Assembly (NCBI RefSeq): GCF_022846435.1
Contig: NZ_AP025627.1
Location: 2,824,001-2,888,000, forward strand
Reading direction: 5' to 3'
Source: Parageobacillus sp. KH3-4
Lineage (GTDB): Bacteria; Bacillota; Bacilli; Bacillales; Anoxybacillaceae
Length of the DNA: 64,000 nt
Shown here piece by piece: positions 37,314 to 45,275 of the stretch (position 1 is its first letter; every line of letters starts with the position of its first letter). The translations under genes and the position numbers were made by a program. Below the pieces are notes generated by a model. It did not search any database. It was given only the letters and a program-made list of their open reading frames with translations, and was not told where the DNA came from.

Positions 37314-38268
37314 ATTTTTATATAAGCATGGTACACTGCTTGCCATTCTTGTTGTCATTGCTTATTTTGGTATTACTCTTGACCGTTTTTTCACGTACGA
37401 AAATTTCAGCGATATTTTACGGTCTATTTCCATCGTCACACTCGTCGCCATTGGCATCACATTTTCGCTTATTGTGGATGGGTTTGATTTATCCGTCGGT
37501 TCGACCGTCAGCCTAGCAACGATCGCCAGCGCCGCAGCGCTCGTATTATACCGCCAAGAAATTCTTGTGACATTGCTTGTTCCGCTTTTGCTGGGAGTCG
37601 CCGTCGGCTTATTAAACTCGTTATTAATCGTGAAATTAAAATTGCCGGATTTATTGGCTACACTGGCGACGATGTATGCGATTAACGGCGTGCAGCTGAC
37701 GTATACGAAAGGATTTTCCATTTACAACGATATGCCGCTTCCAGACGGAGGAACAGCGCCGGGCAAATTCATTCCTTCCTTTTTATTTATCGGGCAAGGG
37801 GAAGTATTCGGCATCCCGTTTTCTGTTTTATTAATGCTAGTGGTCGTCGTTGCTGCTCATTTATTTTTAGCATATACCAAACCGGGAAGATTGTTTTATA
37901 TGACGGGAGAGAATCGAGAAGCAGCGCGGCTTTCGGGAATCCCTGTCAACCGCTATCGCACATATGCGTACGTGATCAGCGGATTTTTTGCCGCGCTCGG
38001 CGGGATTGTCCTTGCTTCCCGCATCGGAACAGGACAAGTATCAGCAGGAGCTTCGTTTTTAATGGATGGCGTCGCTGCCGCTTATATTGGCTTTTCCGTG
38101 TTTGGGGCAGGAAAACCGAACGTCATCGGCACGCTGTTCGGCTCCATTTTAATGGGGGTCCTTCTTAACGGACTAACGATGATGAATGTCCCATATTACG
38201 CGCAAGATATTATTAAAGGGGCCATTTTAGTCGGGGCACTTGCGTTATCGCACATGCAAAAAAAATAG
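37258..38268 (+). CDS. ABC importer permease (RbsC type)
   Basis: Inner-membrane subunit of 336 residues with about ten helices, the BPD_transp_2 family of sugar permeases. The motif SVGSTVSLATIASAAALVLYR and the coupling-loop region GENREAARLSGIPVNRYR near residue 220 are typical. GGAGGGGATTTGG precedes an ATG within the 3' end of the ATPase gene, an overlap of 56 bases. Only one permease gene is present, so the transporter would use a homodimer. Confidence 0.92.
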   Translation: MAQPAVSITKKKQAPSLLEFLYKHGTLLAILVVIAYFGITLDRFFTYENFSDILRSISIVTLVAIGITFSLIVDGFDLSVGSTVSLATIASAAALVLYRQEILVTLLVPLLLGVAVGLLNSLLIVKLKLPDLLATLATMYAINGVQLTYTKGFSIYNDMPLPDGGTAPGKFIPSFLFIGQGEVFGIPFSVLLMLVVVVAAHLFLAYTKPGRLFYMTGENREAARLSGIPVNRYRTYAYVISGFFAALGGIVLASRIGTGQVSAGASFLMDGVAAAYIGFSVFGAGKPNVIGTLFGSILMGVLLNGLTMMNVPYYAQDIIKGAILVGALALSHMQKK

Positions 38269-38458
38269 AGACGTTTCCCTCTCTTTCCTTCCCGTCCTTC
38301 ATATTAAAACAAAGCTATCATTGCCGACCATTGACGGACGAAAAAAGAAGGCAATGATTTTAAGAAAAAGATATCCTCCGAGAATGGAAGAAGAAAAGCC
38401 AGGCGAATTTCCAAAAACAGGTGTGCTGCACCTTGTTGTTACATCGCACAGGCCGTAA

Positions 38459-38493
38459 AAAACTAGAAGCGAATGCTGCTTCTAGTTTTTTAT
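38459..38493 (+). terminator. bidirectional terminator between the importer operon and ogt
   Basis: AAAACTAGAAGC pairs with GCTTCTAGTTTT (38478-38489) with T-runs on either strand. It closes mtnKA-ABC and the convergent kinE-ogt pair. Confidence 0.88.
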
Positions 38494-38987
38494 ATCGTCC
38501 GGTTCCGTTTTTCCAGCTGCAGTAATCGCTGTTTTACATCGGTCCGGTTTCCAGCATATCCCTTCAGCGAACGATCTTTTCCGATTACACGGTGGCACGG
38601 AACAAAAATGGCCAGCTCGTTTGCCCGATTTGCCTGCCCAACCGCTCTTACCGCTTTCGGACGCCCGATTTTTTCAGCAATATCACTGTAACTGACCGTC
38701 GTTCCGTACGGAATTTCACAAAGCGCCTGCCATACTTTCTCTTGAAATTCCGTTCCCTTCCATTTCAACGGCAAGTGAAATGTTTTGCGCTTACCGTGAA
38801 AATATTCATCTAGCTGTTGCACGGCGCTTTCTAATAAAGGAGAATTGCTTTTGACCATTTCATATTGTTGACAGTGCCGCAGCCACTCCTCCTCAAAAAG
38901 CTGGACGCTTACGATCGCATCCCCATCGGACACGATGTAAATGGGGCCAAGCAGCTCTGATTTATACACGTTGTATTCCTGTTTCAT
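38490..38987 (-). CDS. ogt: methylated-DNA--protein-cysteine methyltransferase
   Basis: Suicidal DNA repair protein of 165 residues that moves the alkyl group from O6-alkylguanine to its own cysteine. The active-site motif is VPCHRVIG, preceded by the DNA-binding helix QEKVWQALCEIPYGTTVSYSDIA and the arginine finger in KAVRAVGQANRAN. GAGGGAG lies four bases before the ATG at 38987. The start lies inside the 3' end of kinE (26-base overlap), the same kinE-ogt order as in B. subtilis. Confidence 0.94.
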   Translation of the reverse strand: MKQEYNVYKSELLGPIYIVSDGDAIVSVQLFEEEWLRHCQQYEMVKSNSPLLESAVQQLDEYFHGKRKTFHLPLKWKGTEFQEKVWQALCEIPYGTTVSYSDIAEKIGRPKAVRAVGQANRANELAIFVPCHRVIGKDRSLKGYAGNRTDVKQRLLQLEKRNRTI

Positions 38988-41196
38988 TTTCTCCCTCTCT
39001 CTCAACCCGTTCAATCGGAAGTGTGATATGGAACGTCGTGCCGACTCCAACTTCACTTTCGACGTCGATTTTCCCTTGATGTTCTTCAATAATTTTATAA
39101 CTAACCATCAATCCAAGTCCAGTGCCGCGTTCTTTCGTGGTATAAAACGGTTCGCCAAGCTTTTTGATTTTATCTTGCGGAATGCCGCAGCCTTGGTCTG
39201 TAATGGAAATGCGAATGTGGCTGTCATCAAGCTGGCCAATTCGCACCGTCACTTCTCCACCTTTTGGCATCACTTCAATCGCGTTTTTTAATATATTAAT
39301 AAACACTTGTTTTAATTGGTTCGGTTCGCAGTAAATGAACGGAATATGCAGCGCAAAATCAGCGACAATTTGCACGTTATGCATCATCGCTTGGGCGCTG
39401 ATTAAATCGATCGTGTCTTGCATGATTTTGCACACATCGTTTTGTTGATATTGTACCGCTTGCGGTTTAGCGAGAACTAGAAATTCGGTAATGATCGATT
39501 CGATCCGCTTCAGTTCAGACATAATCACATTAAAGTACATGGAATAGTCTTCTTTAATGCTTCCTTGCAATAATTGAATAAATCCTTTTAGCGCTGTCAT
39601 CGGGTTGCGAATTTCATGGGCAATGCCCGCGGCAAGTTCCCCCACAACGTTAAGCGTATCCGATTTTCTTAGCTGCAGCTCCAGCTCTTTCCTTTCGGTA
39701 ATGTCGCGCAACATAATCATTCCTACACCTGGGATAATTTCTTTCTTTAGCGCAAACTCCACGATTTTTTGTTTCTCGCCATTCGAAAAATCCATCTCGG
39801 CATAGGCTTCTCCGAAACGATCACATTGCTGAATCAATTTATCGAATTGTTTCCGCGCTTTTTCCGGTATAAACGCTGTAATCGGACGATGAAGCAATTG
39901 TTCTTTCGTTGCCTGGAAAATTTCACAGGCGATCGGGTTCACATCTAAAATGCGGTACCCTTTTCCCCATAATAATATTCCGTTCATGGCGTGGTCAAAG
40001 ATGCTGCGGAATTTTTGCTCGCTCTCGCGCAGTTCTTTTTCCATTTTTCTTCGTTCTGAAACATTGCGGAAAATGGTCAAATGATATCCATCAATCGCCC
40101 CTTGCTTCATCGTAAACTCAAGTTGCTTATCTTCTCCGTTTGGCATGTGGAACGTTAATTCATCGCGTATTTCCCCCGTTTTGCGAAACTTTGCAAATAC
40201 ACGCTGCACTTTTTCATCGCCGCGGTCAAGGAAATCAAGCAAATTTTTCCGAACAAGCAAATTAAGCGGCAGTTCAAACGTCCGGCTTGCAGCGCGATTC
40301 GCGTTTAAGATATATCCGCGATCATCCCAAATCAAAATCGCCTCATGCGCTTGCTCAAAAATAGCGCGAAACCTCTCTTCGCTTTTTTGCAGCTTTATTT
40401 CCATGTTTTTTCTATCGGTGACATCCCGCATGATCGCCATGTAAAAGCCGCTATATACGTTGGATGTCGTGGTAAGCTCAAACATTTTTACCGTGCCGTC
40501 AAAACGGACGAGCGACAATTCGCCTTTTGCCGTTCCTTTTTCTTTCAATTCGGCAAGAAGGCGAACAAAGTCATCGACGCATTCTTTGGCGATAAATTGC
40601 TGAAATGATAAGTTTAACAGCTTCGCTTTTTCTAAGTTTAAACTCATGCAAAAAGCAGGATTCACATCAATAAAACGGCCAAACTCATCGAAAATGACAA
40701 TGCCATCTACCGCGCGGTTGAACACATCTTTAAAGAGAAACTCATGAATAATCCGTTCCCGCTCCAGCGCTTTGCGCGCGGAAATATCGCGCATAATAAC
40801 CAAATCGAATTCGTTAAACGCATCTTTTTTCATGGAAAACTCAATATGTTTTACTTTTCCGTTCCTTAACTTTACAAGCAGCTCGTCACTAAATGAGCCA
40901 AATTTATGTAACATCGATTGCTGAAACATCAAAATATCCGGAGGGACTAAGTCAAGGAACATCGTCATTTTTTTCCCAATCAATTCCCTTTTTTCCATTT
41001 CGAACAGTTGGCATGCTGCTTCATTTACATCAACAAATTCGCCGCTTTTATTAAAAATGACAATCGCATCTAGAGATCGCTCAAAAATAATGGAATAGCC
41101 ATTTAACTGCTCTTTTAACCGTCTATTTTCTTCTTCCAACAATTTTACGTCCACCATCAAGTTTTGTTCTTCATGGGGAGAAAGGCTATTGTTCAT
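38962..41196 (-). CDS. kinE: sporulation sensor histidine kinase KinE
   Basis: Soluble PAS histidine kinase of 744 residues that would feed the Spo0F-Spo0B-Spo0A phosphorelay. There is no membrane segment. Four PAS domains follow one another at about 30-145, 150-270, 275-395 and 398-515, each ending in an MRDIS/MRDVT/FRNVS/LRDIT-type helix. HisKA carries the phosphorylated His in AGIAHEIRNPMTALKGF near residue 527, and HATPase_c has the N box (NILKNAIEVMP), DQGCGIP and GTGLGL. Length and the adjacent ogt match B. subtilis KinE. GGAGGG precedes the start. Confidence 0.92.
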   Translation of the reverse strand: MNNSLSPHEEQNLMVDVKLLEEENRRLKEQLNGYSIIFERSLDAIVIFNKSGEFVDVNEAACQLFEMEKRELIGKKMTMFLDLVPPDILMFQQSMLHKFGSFSDELLVKLRNGKVKHIEFSMKKDAFNEFDLVIMRDISARKALERERIIHEFLFKDVFNRAVDGIVIFDEFGRFIDVNPAFCMSLNLEKAKLLNLSFQQFIAKECVDDFVRLLAELKEKGTAKGELSLVRFDGTVKMFELTTTSNVYSGFYMAIMRDVTDRKNMEIKLQKSEERFRAIFEQAHEAILIWDDRGYILNANRAASRTFELPLNLLVRKNLLDFLDRGDEKVQRVFAKFRKTGEIRDELTFHMPNGEDKQLEFTMKQGAIDGYHLTIFRNVSERRKMEKELRESEQKFRSIFDHAMNGILLWGKGYRILDVNPIACEIFQATKEQLLHRPITAFIPEKARKQFDKLIQQCDRFGEAYAEMDFSNGEKQKIVEFALKKEIIPGVGMIMLRDITERKELELQLRKSDTLNVVGELAAGIAHEIRNPMTALKGFIQLLQGSIKEDYSMYFNVIMSELKRIESIITEFLVLAKPQAVQYQQNDVCKIMQDTIDLISAQAMMHNVQIVADFALHIPFIYCEPNQLKQVFINILKNAIEVMPKGGEVTVRIGQLDDSHIRISITDQGCGIPQDKIKKLGEPFYTTKERGTGLGLMVSYKIIEEHQGKIDVESEVGVGTTFHITLPIERVEREGENETGIQRV

Positions 41197-41394
41197 TTTT
41201 TATCCCTCCTTCTCCAAACCATATCAAATTATTATATATTCTCTACCAAAAATTTTACTCCTTCTAATTATTCTAAAAATTCCATGAAAATAAATTTTTT
41301 CAATGTTCGACAAGTTTTTCTTCTTTTATTTTCATCCAAAATATGTTATATTGAAATGTTGTTTCTCTATGCTTTTGTAAAGGGGTTTGTTCCG

Positions 41395-43167
41395 ATGAAC
41401 ATTATTTGCACGACATTAAACGCCAAATATATTCATACCAATTTAGCGATTCGCTACTTAAAGGCATACGCCCAGCCAGAATTTGATATAAAGCTTGTTG
41501 AATATACGATTAAAGATCCAGCGATAAACATCGTAACCGACCTTTACCGAAGAAAGCCGGATATCATTGGATTTAGCTGCTATATTTGGAATATTGAAGA
41601 AAGCCTTAAAGTCATAAAAATGTTGAAAAAAATCGCCCCTGACATCACGATCGTCGCCGGCGGACCGGAAGTATCATATGATGTGCGCGAATGGATGGAA
41701 ACCGTTCCGGAATTGGATTTCATCGTCATCGGTGAAGGGGAAGAAACGTTTAAGCAACTATTAATAGAATTTTATGGAAATAAAAACTTTCACCATGTCC
41801 ACGGTCTCGCGTTCCGTGAAGATGGGGAAATTATCATTAACCCGCAGCGAAACAAAATCCGCTTAGCGGATATGCCTTCGCCGTTCCGCTTTCCGGAAGA
41901 CATCCCGCATTTGCCAAAGCGAATTACGTATATCGAAACGAGCCGCGGCTGCCCGTTCAGCTGCCAGTTTTGCTTATCTTCCATTGAAGTCGGAGTTCGC
42001 TATTTCGACCGCGAAAAAATTAAAGAGGATATCCGCTATTTAATGAAGCATGGAGCTCGCACGATTAAATTCGTCGACCGTACGTTTAACATCAGCCGCA
42101 GCTACGCGATGGATATGTTTCAATTTCTGATTGACGAACACGTTCCGGGAACGGTATTTCAATTTGAAATTACGGCCGACATCATGCGTCCGGAAGTCAT
42201 CGAATTTTTAAATAAAGAAGCGCCGCCGGGACTGTTCCGTTTTGAAATCGGTGTGCAGTCGACAAACGATGAAGTCAACCGGCTTGTCATGCGCAAGCAA
42301 AATTTCGAAAAATTAACGCGTACCGTGATGATGGTGAAAGAAGGTGGAAAAATCGCCCAGCACCTTGATTTAATCGCCGGGCTTCCGGAAGAAGACTATA
42401 CATCATTCCGAAAAACATTTAACGACGTTTTCGCGCTCCGCCCGGAAGAACTGCAGCTCGGCTTTTTAAAAATGCTGCGCGGCACCGGCCTCCGCCTTCG
42501 CGCGAAAGACTACGGCTATGTATTTATGGACCATGCGCCATATGAAGTGTTACAAAATAACGTGCTTTCTTTTGATGACATCATCCGCCTTAAACAAGTG
42601 GAAGATGTGCTAGAGAAATATTGGAATGCACATCGAATGGATGAAACGATCGAATATTTGGTAACAAACGTATTTCCGACTCCGTTCGATTTCTTCCAGG
42701 AATTCGGCACGTACTGGGATGAACGCGGCTGGGCGAAAATCGGCCATCAGCTCGAAGATTTGTTCCGCCGCCTATACGAATTTTTGCAAACAAAAAAACT
42801 GGATGAACTCCCAATCATCGAAGCGTTAATGAAATATGACTATTTGCGCAACCAAAAACATAAACCGCGCAAACCGTGGTGGGAGGAAAAAACGGACAAA
42901 TCGCTGCGTTCCGCACTTTACCGCGAGCTGCTTGAATATCCGGAACGATTAGGCGGTGAATTCGCATCGCTCAAGCTGAACGAAAAAGAATTATTTAAAC
43001 ATACGGTCATAGAAATAACCGAATTGGACATCGGTCATTATATGGAAACAAAAGAAGTGCGCCAAATCCCAACGGCGATGATCGCTTATTTTGATCCCGT
43101 TTCATTGCAAACAAAAATTTTTTCCGCACCGCTATCTTCCTTTTCGACTTCCGCAATAAAAAAGTAG
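41395..43167 (+). CDS. B12-binding domain radical SAM protein (DUF4080)
   Basis: Predicted cobalamin-dependent radical SAM enzyme of 590 residues. An N-terminal B12-binding Rossmann domain (about 1-140, with GFSCYIWN and VAGGPEVSYD) is followed by a radical SAM core whose cluster cysteines are Cys186, Cys190 and Cys193 (CPFSCQFC), and then a C-terminal DUF4080 domain of about 190 residues. Such enzymes often do methylations or modify tRNA or hopanoids; the substrate here is unknown. AAAGGGG precedes the ATG at 41395, and an open frame back to 41164 has no ribosome site. Confidence 0.9.
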   Translation: MNIICTTLNAKYIHTNLAIRYLKAYAQPEFDIKLVEYTIKDPAINIVTDLYRRKPDIIGFSCYIWNIEESLKVIKMLKKIAPDITIVAGGPEVSYDVREWMETVPELDFIVIGEGEETFKQLLIEFYGNKNFHHVHGLAFREDGEIIINPQRNKIRLADMPSPFRFPEDIPHLPKRITYIETSRGCPFSCQFCLSSIEVGVRYFDREKIKEDIRYLMKHGARTIKFVDRTFNISRSYAMDMFQFLIDEHVPGTVFQFEITADIMRPEVIEFLNKEAPPGLFRFEIGVQSTNDEVNRLVMRKQNFEKLTRTVMMVKEGGKIAQHLDLIAGLPEEDYTSFRKTFNDVFALRPEELQLGFLKMLRGTGLRLRAKDYGYVFMDHAPYEVLQNNVLSFDDIIRLKQVEDVLEKYWNAHRMDETIEYLVTNVFPTPFDFFQEFGTYWDERGWAKIGHQLEDLFRRLYEFLQTKKLDELPIIEALMKYDYLRNQKHKPRKPWWEEKTDKSLRSALYRELLEYPERLGGEFASLKLNEKELFKHTVIEITELDIGHYMETKEVRQIPTAMIAYFDPVSLQTKIFSAPLSSFSTSAIKK

Positions 43168-43186
43168 GGATAATCCCTACTTTTTC
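43160..43186 (+). terminator. bidirectional terminator
   Basis: AGTAGGG (43163-43169) pairs with CCCTACT (43175-43181) with A- and T-runs on either side. It includes the stop codons of both the radical SAM gene and the facing 48-residue gene. Confidence 0.82.
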
Positions 43187-43323
43187 TTTTGCTTTTTCTG
43201 TTGTTTCCTCTCTTCCATTAGTTGAAACGGCTGGTGGGCATTAAAATCGCCAAATTCAAACGCCATTTCTTCGCGCGCTTGATCATTTAGGCGCTTTGTT
43301 TTTTCTCCTTTCTCTTGCTTCAT
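43177..43323 (-). CDS. small basic protein, 48 residues, unknown
   Basis: Not recognised. It begins MKQEKGEKTKRLNDQAREEM, has a central AFEFGDFNAHQPF and ends in a run of Lys and Gln (KQQKKQKKK). AAGGAG lies seven bases before the ATG, and that ATG overlaps the stop of the preceding gene as ATGA, which strongly supports translation. It is the last member of the four-gene cluster after the MFS gene; its stop lies in the terminator stem. The composition suggests a nucleic-acid or spore-core association, but nothing shows it. Confidence 0.7.
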   Translation of the reverse strand: MKQEKGEKTKRLNDQAREEMAFEFGDFNAHQPFQLMEERKQQKKQKKK

Positions 43324-43481
43324 TGCCCGTCTCCTTGGCGTCCTTTTTTCGAATTGCGGTTCGCCCCGCGGATCATCTCTTCTTCTCCTGCATACTGTGC
43401 GGCAAATTCAGCATCCGGCAAGCTTTCCGTTGGCGTTTTATTATTGTTTGTCGCCGCAGCAAATTTTACCTTTCGCTTCAT
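43320..43481 (-). CDS. small protein, 53 residues, unknown (weak YfhD resemblance)
   Basis: Not confidently recognised. It starts MKRKVKFAAATNNNKTPTES and contains LPDAEFAAQYAGEEEMI, which faintly recalls the DVEFSRELADxEDLEA stretch of the Bacillus YfhD family; the tail is basic (NRNSKKGRQGDGQ). GGGGG lies eight bases before the ATG. Its start overlaps the upstream gene and its stop overlaps the downstream gene, each as ATGA. There is no signal peptide or membrane helix. Confidence 0.68.
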   Translation of the reverse strand: MKRKVKFAAATNNNKTPTESLPDAEFAAQYAGEEEMIRGANRNSKKGRQGDGQ

Positions 43482-43636
43482 CCCATATGCCCCCTTCCCG
43501 TAGCAATTGTTTCATGTTTGTAAGCGACGAGCACAATTTCCTCTCCTGTTTCCTCACGCAAACGTTTTTCTAAATCTTTCACTTGTTTTAGTGCCTTCTC
43601 CCGCAAATGGGCGACAGGAAATGAGCTACTTTTCAT
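43478..43636 (-). CDS. small coiled-coil-like protein, 52 residues, unknown
   Basis: Not recognised. After MKSSSFPVAHL comes an amphipathic charged helix (REKALKQVKDLEKRLREETGEE) and a short strand EIVLVAYKHE. An ATG two codons earlier sits too close to AAAGGG; the ATG at 43636 is eight bases from it. It overlaps the preceding gene by 11 bases and the following one by four, so the group appears to be translated as a coupled set. Confidence 0.65.
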   Translation of the reverse strand: MKSSSFPVAHLREKALKQVKDLEKRLREETGEEIVLVAYKHETIATGRGHMG

Positions 43637-43784
43637 TGACATCACCCTTTGCCATTTTTCTTATTTTTTCTTCCGCTCCGCTCATCTTATTCATCACGCG
43701 GCTATTTGAATAAAAAATCAAACAATCATTGCGGATTTCATACACAAAAAATTTGGCTCCATCAAATGAAGGCGATGCAATCAT
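43626..43784 (-). CDS. small protein, 52 residues, unknown
   Basis: Not recognised. It looks like a short beta-rich domain, with SFDGAKFFVYEIRNDCLIFYSNS, followed by a basic helix (MNKMSGAEEKIRKMAKG). It starts ten bases after the MFS stop with only a poor ribosome site (GAGCGGACGTGG), so re-initiation after the transporter is likely. An overlap of 11 bases with the next small gene and intact codon structure favour a real gene. Confidence 0.55.
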   Translation of the reverse strand: MIASPSFDGAKFFVYEIRNDCLIFYSNSRVMNKMSGAEEKIRKMAKGDVNEK

Positions 43785-43794
43785 CCACGTCCGC

Positions 43795-45042
43795 TCAATG
43801 TTTCTTTTGGCAATCTGTTTCCGGTTTTATCGTTATCCATGCAATAACGCTACCCAATAAAGACAAACCAGCTAGCAAAAACAAGAACATCGTCGTCGCG
43901 CTTTTCATCAATAATGCGGCGAGCGGCGGTCCCGCGGCGACGCCAATAAACCGCAGTGAGCTGTAAAACGAAGTCACAGTTCCCCGCTCTTTTTTTTCAA
44001 TTCCTTCTGTAATCAATGCATCTAAGCATGGCAGCATTATACCAATGCCAGCTCCAGCAAGGGAAAAAAGGGCAATCATCCACCAAAGAGTCGGGAAAAA
44101 CTTAACAACTATGATCGCCGTGCCAGCAAACACACCGCCAATAACAATCATCCATTTCATTAAAACTTTATTTTTGCCAATTTTCTTTCCAGCGAGAAAC
44201 GATGCAGCACAAAGCGCACCAAGCGGAATAGCGAGCACCCATCCCTTTTTTATTCCATCGATTCCGTAATCATCTTCAAGGCGGCTTGATAAGAAAAAAA
44301 GAAACGCAAATAAAACGAGCATTAACAAACCGCCAATCGCAAAAATCGCATATAGCCATCGCCCCTCCCTTTGGAAAATGATTTTTATCTTTCGCACAAA
44401 TTGGCGAAATGGAAGCGGTTCCTCTTTTCTTGCCGGAGCTTTTACCAAAAAGAGCATCATGGCGATGGAAATGGAACAAAACAGTGGAAATGCGAAAAAT
44501 GGCAAGAACCAAACCATGCTTGCGAGCATCGCCCCTAATATCGGGCTTAATACTTTTCCAAACGTGTTCGCTGTTTCAATCGTTCCTAAACAGCTGCTTG
44601 CTTCGTTATCATCAGGAAATAAATCGCCAACAAGCGGCAGCACAATCGGAAACGCTCCTGCAGCCCCAAGTCCTTGCAACATCCTTCCTGCAACGATCAT
44701 CGCATACGGATCTGCCATCTTCCAAGCTGCCCAACCAGATACAATCCCTCCAGCAGCAGCCAACAATAAGCTTGGAATAATCACTTTTTTTCTCCCGATC
44801 CGATCACTTGCATATCCAGCAATAGGAATAAAAATAATCGCTACAATCGAATAGACGGTAATTAATAAACTCGACTGAAACGGCGTAATATGTAGCTGTT
44901 TTTCCATCGTTGGCAACACCGGGATCAGCATCGAATTTCCTAGCGTCATCACTAACGGTATCGACGCTAGCGATGCGGTAATCCCCGTTTTATTCATCCT
45001 TTTGCTTGCCTGCTCTGGCATTGTTTCGATCCATTCCATCAT
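43795..45042 (-). CDS. MFS family drug/metabolite exporter
   Basis: Twelve-helix proton antiporter of 415 residues. Motif A between helices 2 and 3 reads GYASDRIGRKKVI, and the central loop and a second GAGIGIMLPCLDALI segment fit the DHA1 efflux group. A hydrophilic start (MMEWIETMPEQAS) precedes helix 1. AAAGGGGCAGG stands before two adjacent ATGs at 45042 and 45039; an earlier ATG at 45066 lies upstream of that site. The transported compound is not identifiable. Four small genes follow in the same transcript. Confidence 0.87.
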   Translation of the reverse strand: MMEWIETMPEQASKRMNKTGITASLASIPLVMTLGNSMLIPVLPTMEKQLHITPFQSSLLITVYSIVAIIFIPIAGYASDRIGRKKVIIPSLLLAAAGGIVSGWAAWKMADPYAMIVAGRMLQGLGAAGAFPIVLPLVGDLFPDDNEASSCLGTIETANTFGKVLSPILGAMLASMVWFLPFFAFPLFCSISIAMMLFLVKAPARKEEPLPFRQFVRKIKIIFQREGRWLYAIFAIGGLLMLVLFAFLFFLSSRLEDDYGIDGIKKGWVLAIPLGALCAASFLAGKKIGKNKVLMKWMIVIGGVFAGTAIIVVKFFPTLWWMIALFSLAGAGIGIMLPCLDALITEGIEKKERGTVTSFYSSLRFIGVAAGPPLAALLMKSATTMFLFLLAGLSLLGSVIAWITIKPETDCQKKH

Positions 45043-45275
45043 TGATTCCTGCCCCTTTATGGCCATTCATGTTACATGATTATCATTTCCGTTTTTTCAT
45101 GAAGCATACAAAAAAACCTTTCCCGTTGCCGGACAAGGATATAATCCTGCCTTTTAATGGACGAAGCCTTTCCTTTCTGACCCTTAGTTCGTGATGATAA
45201 AGATGGTAACCGTCAGCGCAATGTAAAACAAAACCAAAGCGGCACCGTCATCTAGCTAAAAAAATCGTTTAACGT
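45043..45275. other. intergenic region with no supported gene
   Basis: It separates the minus-strand MFS gene from the end of the alpha-glucosidase gene. It holds no good terminator that I can see. A 23-codon hydrophobic stretch is discussed among the rejected items. Confidence 0.4.

Noticed and set aside
38354-38458. A 34-codon plus-strand frame after the importer permease
   Set aside because: The ribosome site is weak (AAGAAGG), the codons resemble nothing known, and it lies in the 3' untranslated stretch before the terminator.
45184-45255. A 23-codon hydrophobic frame on the minus strand ending in IALTVTIFIITN
   Set aside because: It looks like a membrane helix, but is preceded directly by a stop codon and has no start or ribosome site. 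It may be the relic of a membrane protein; not supportable.
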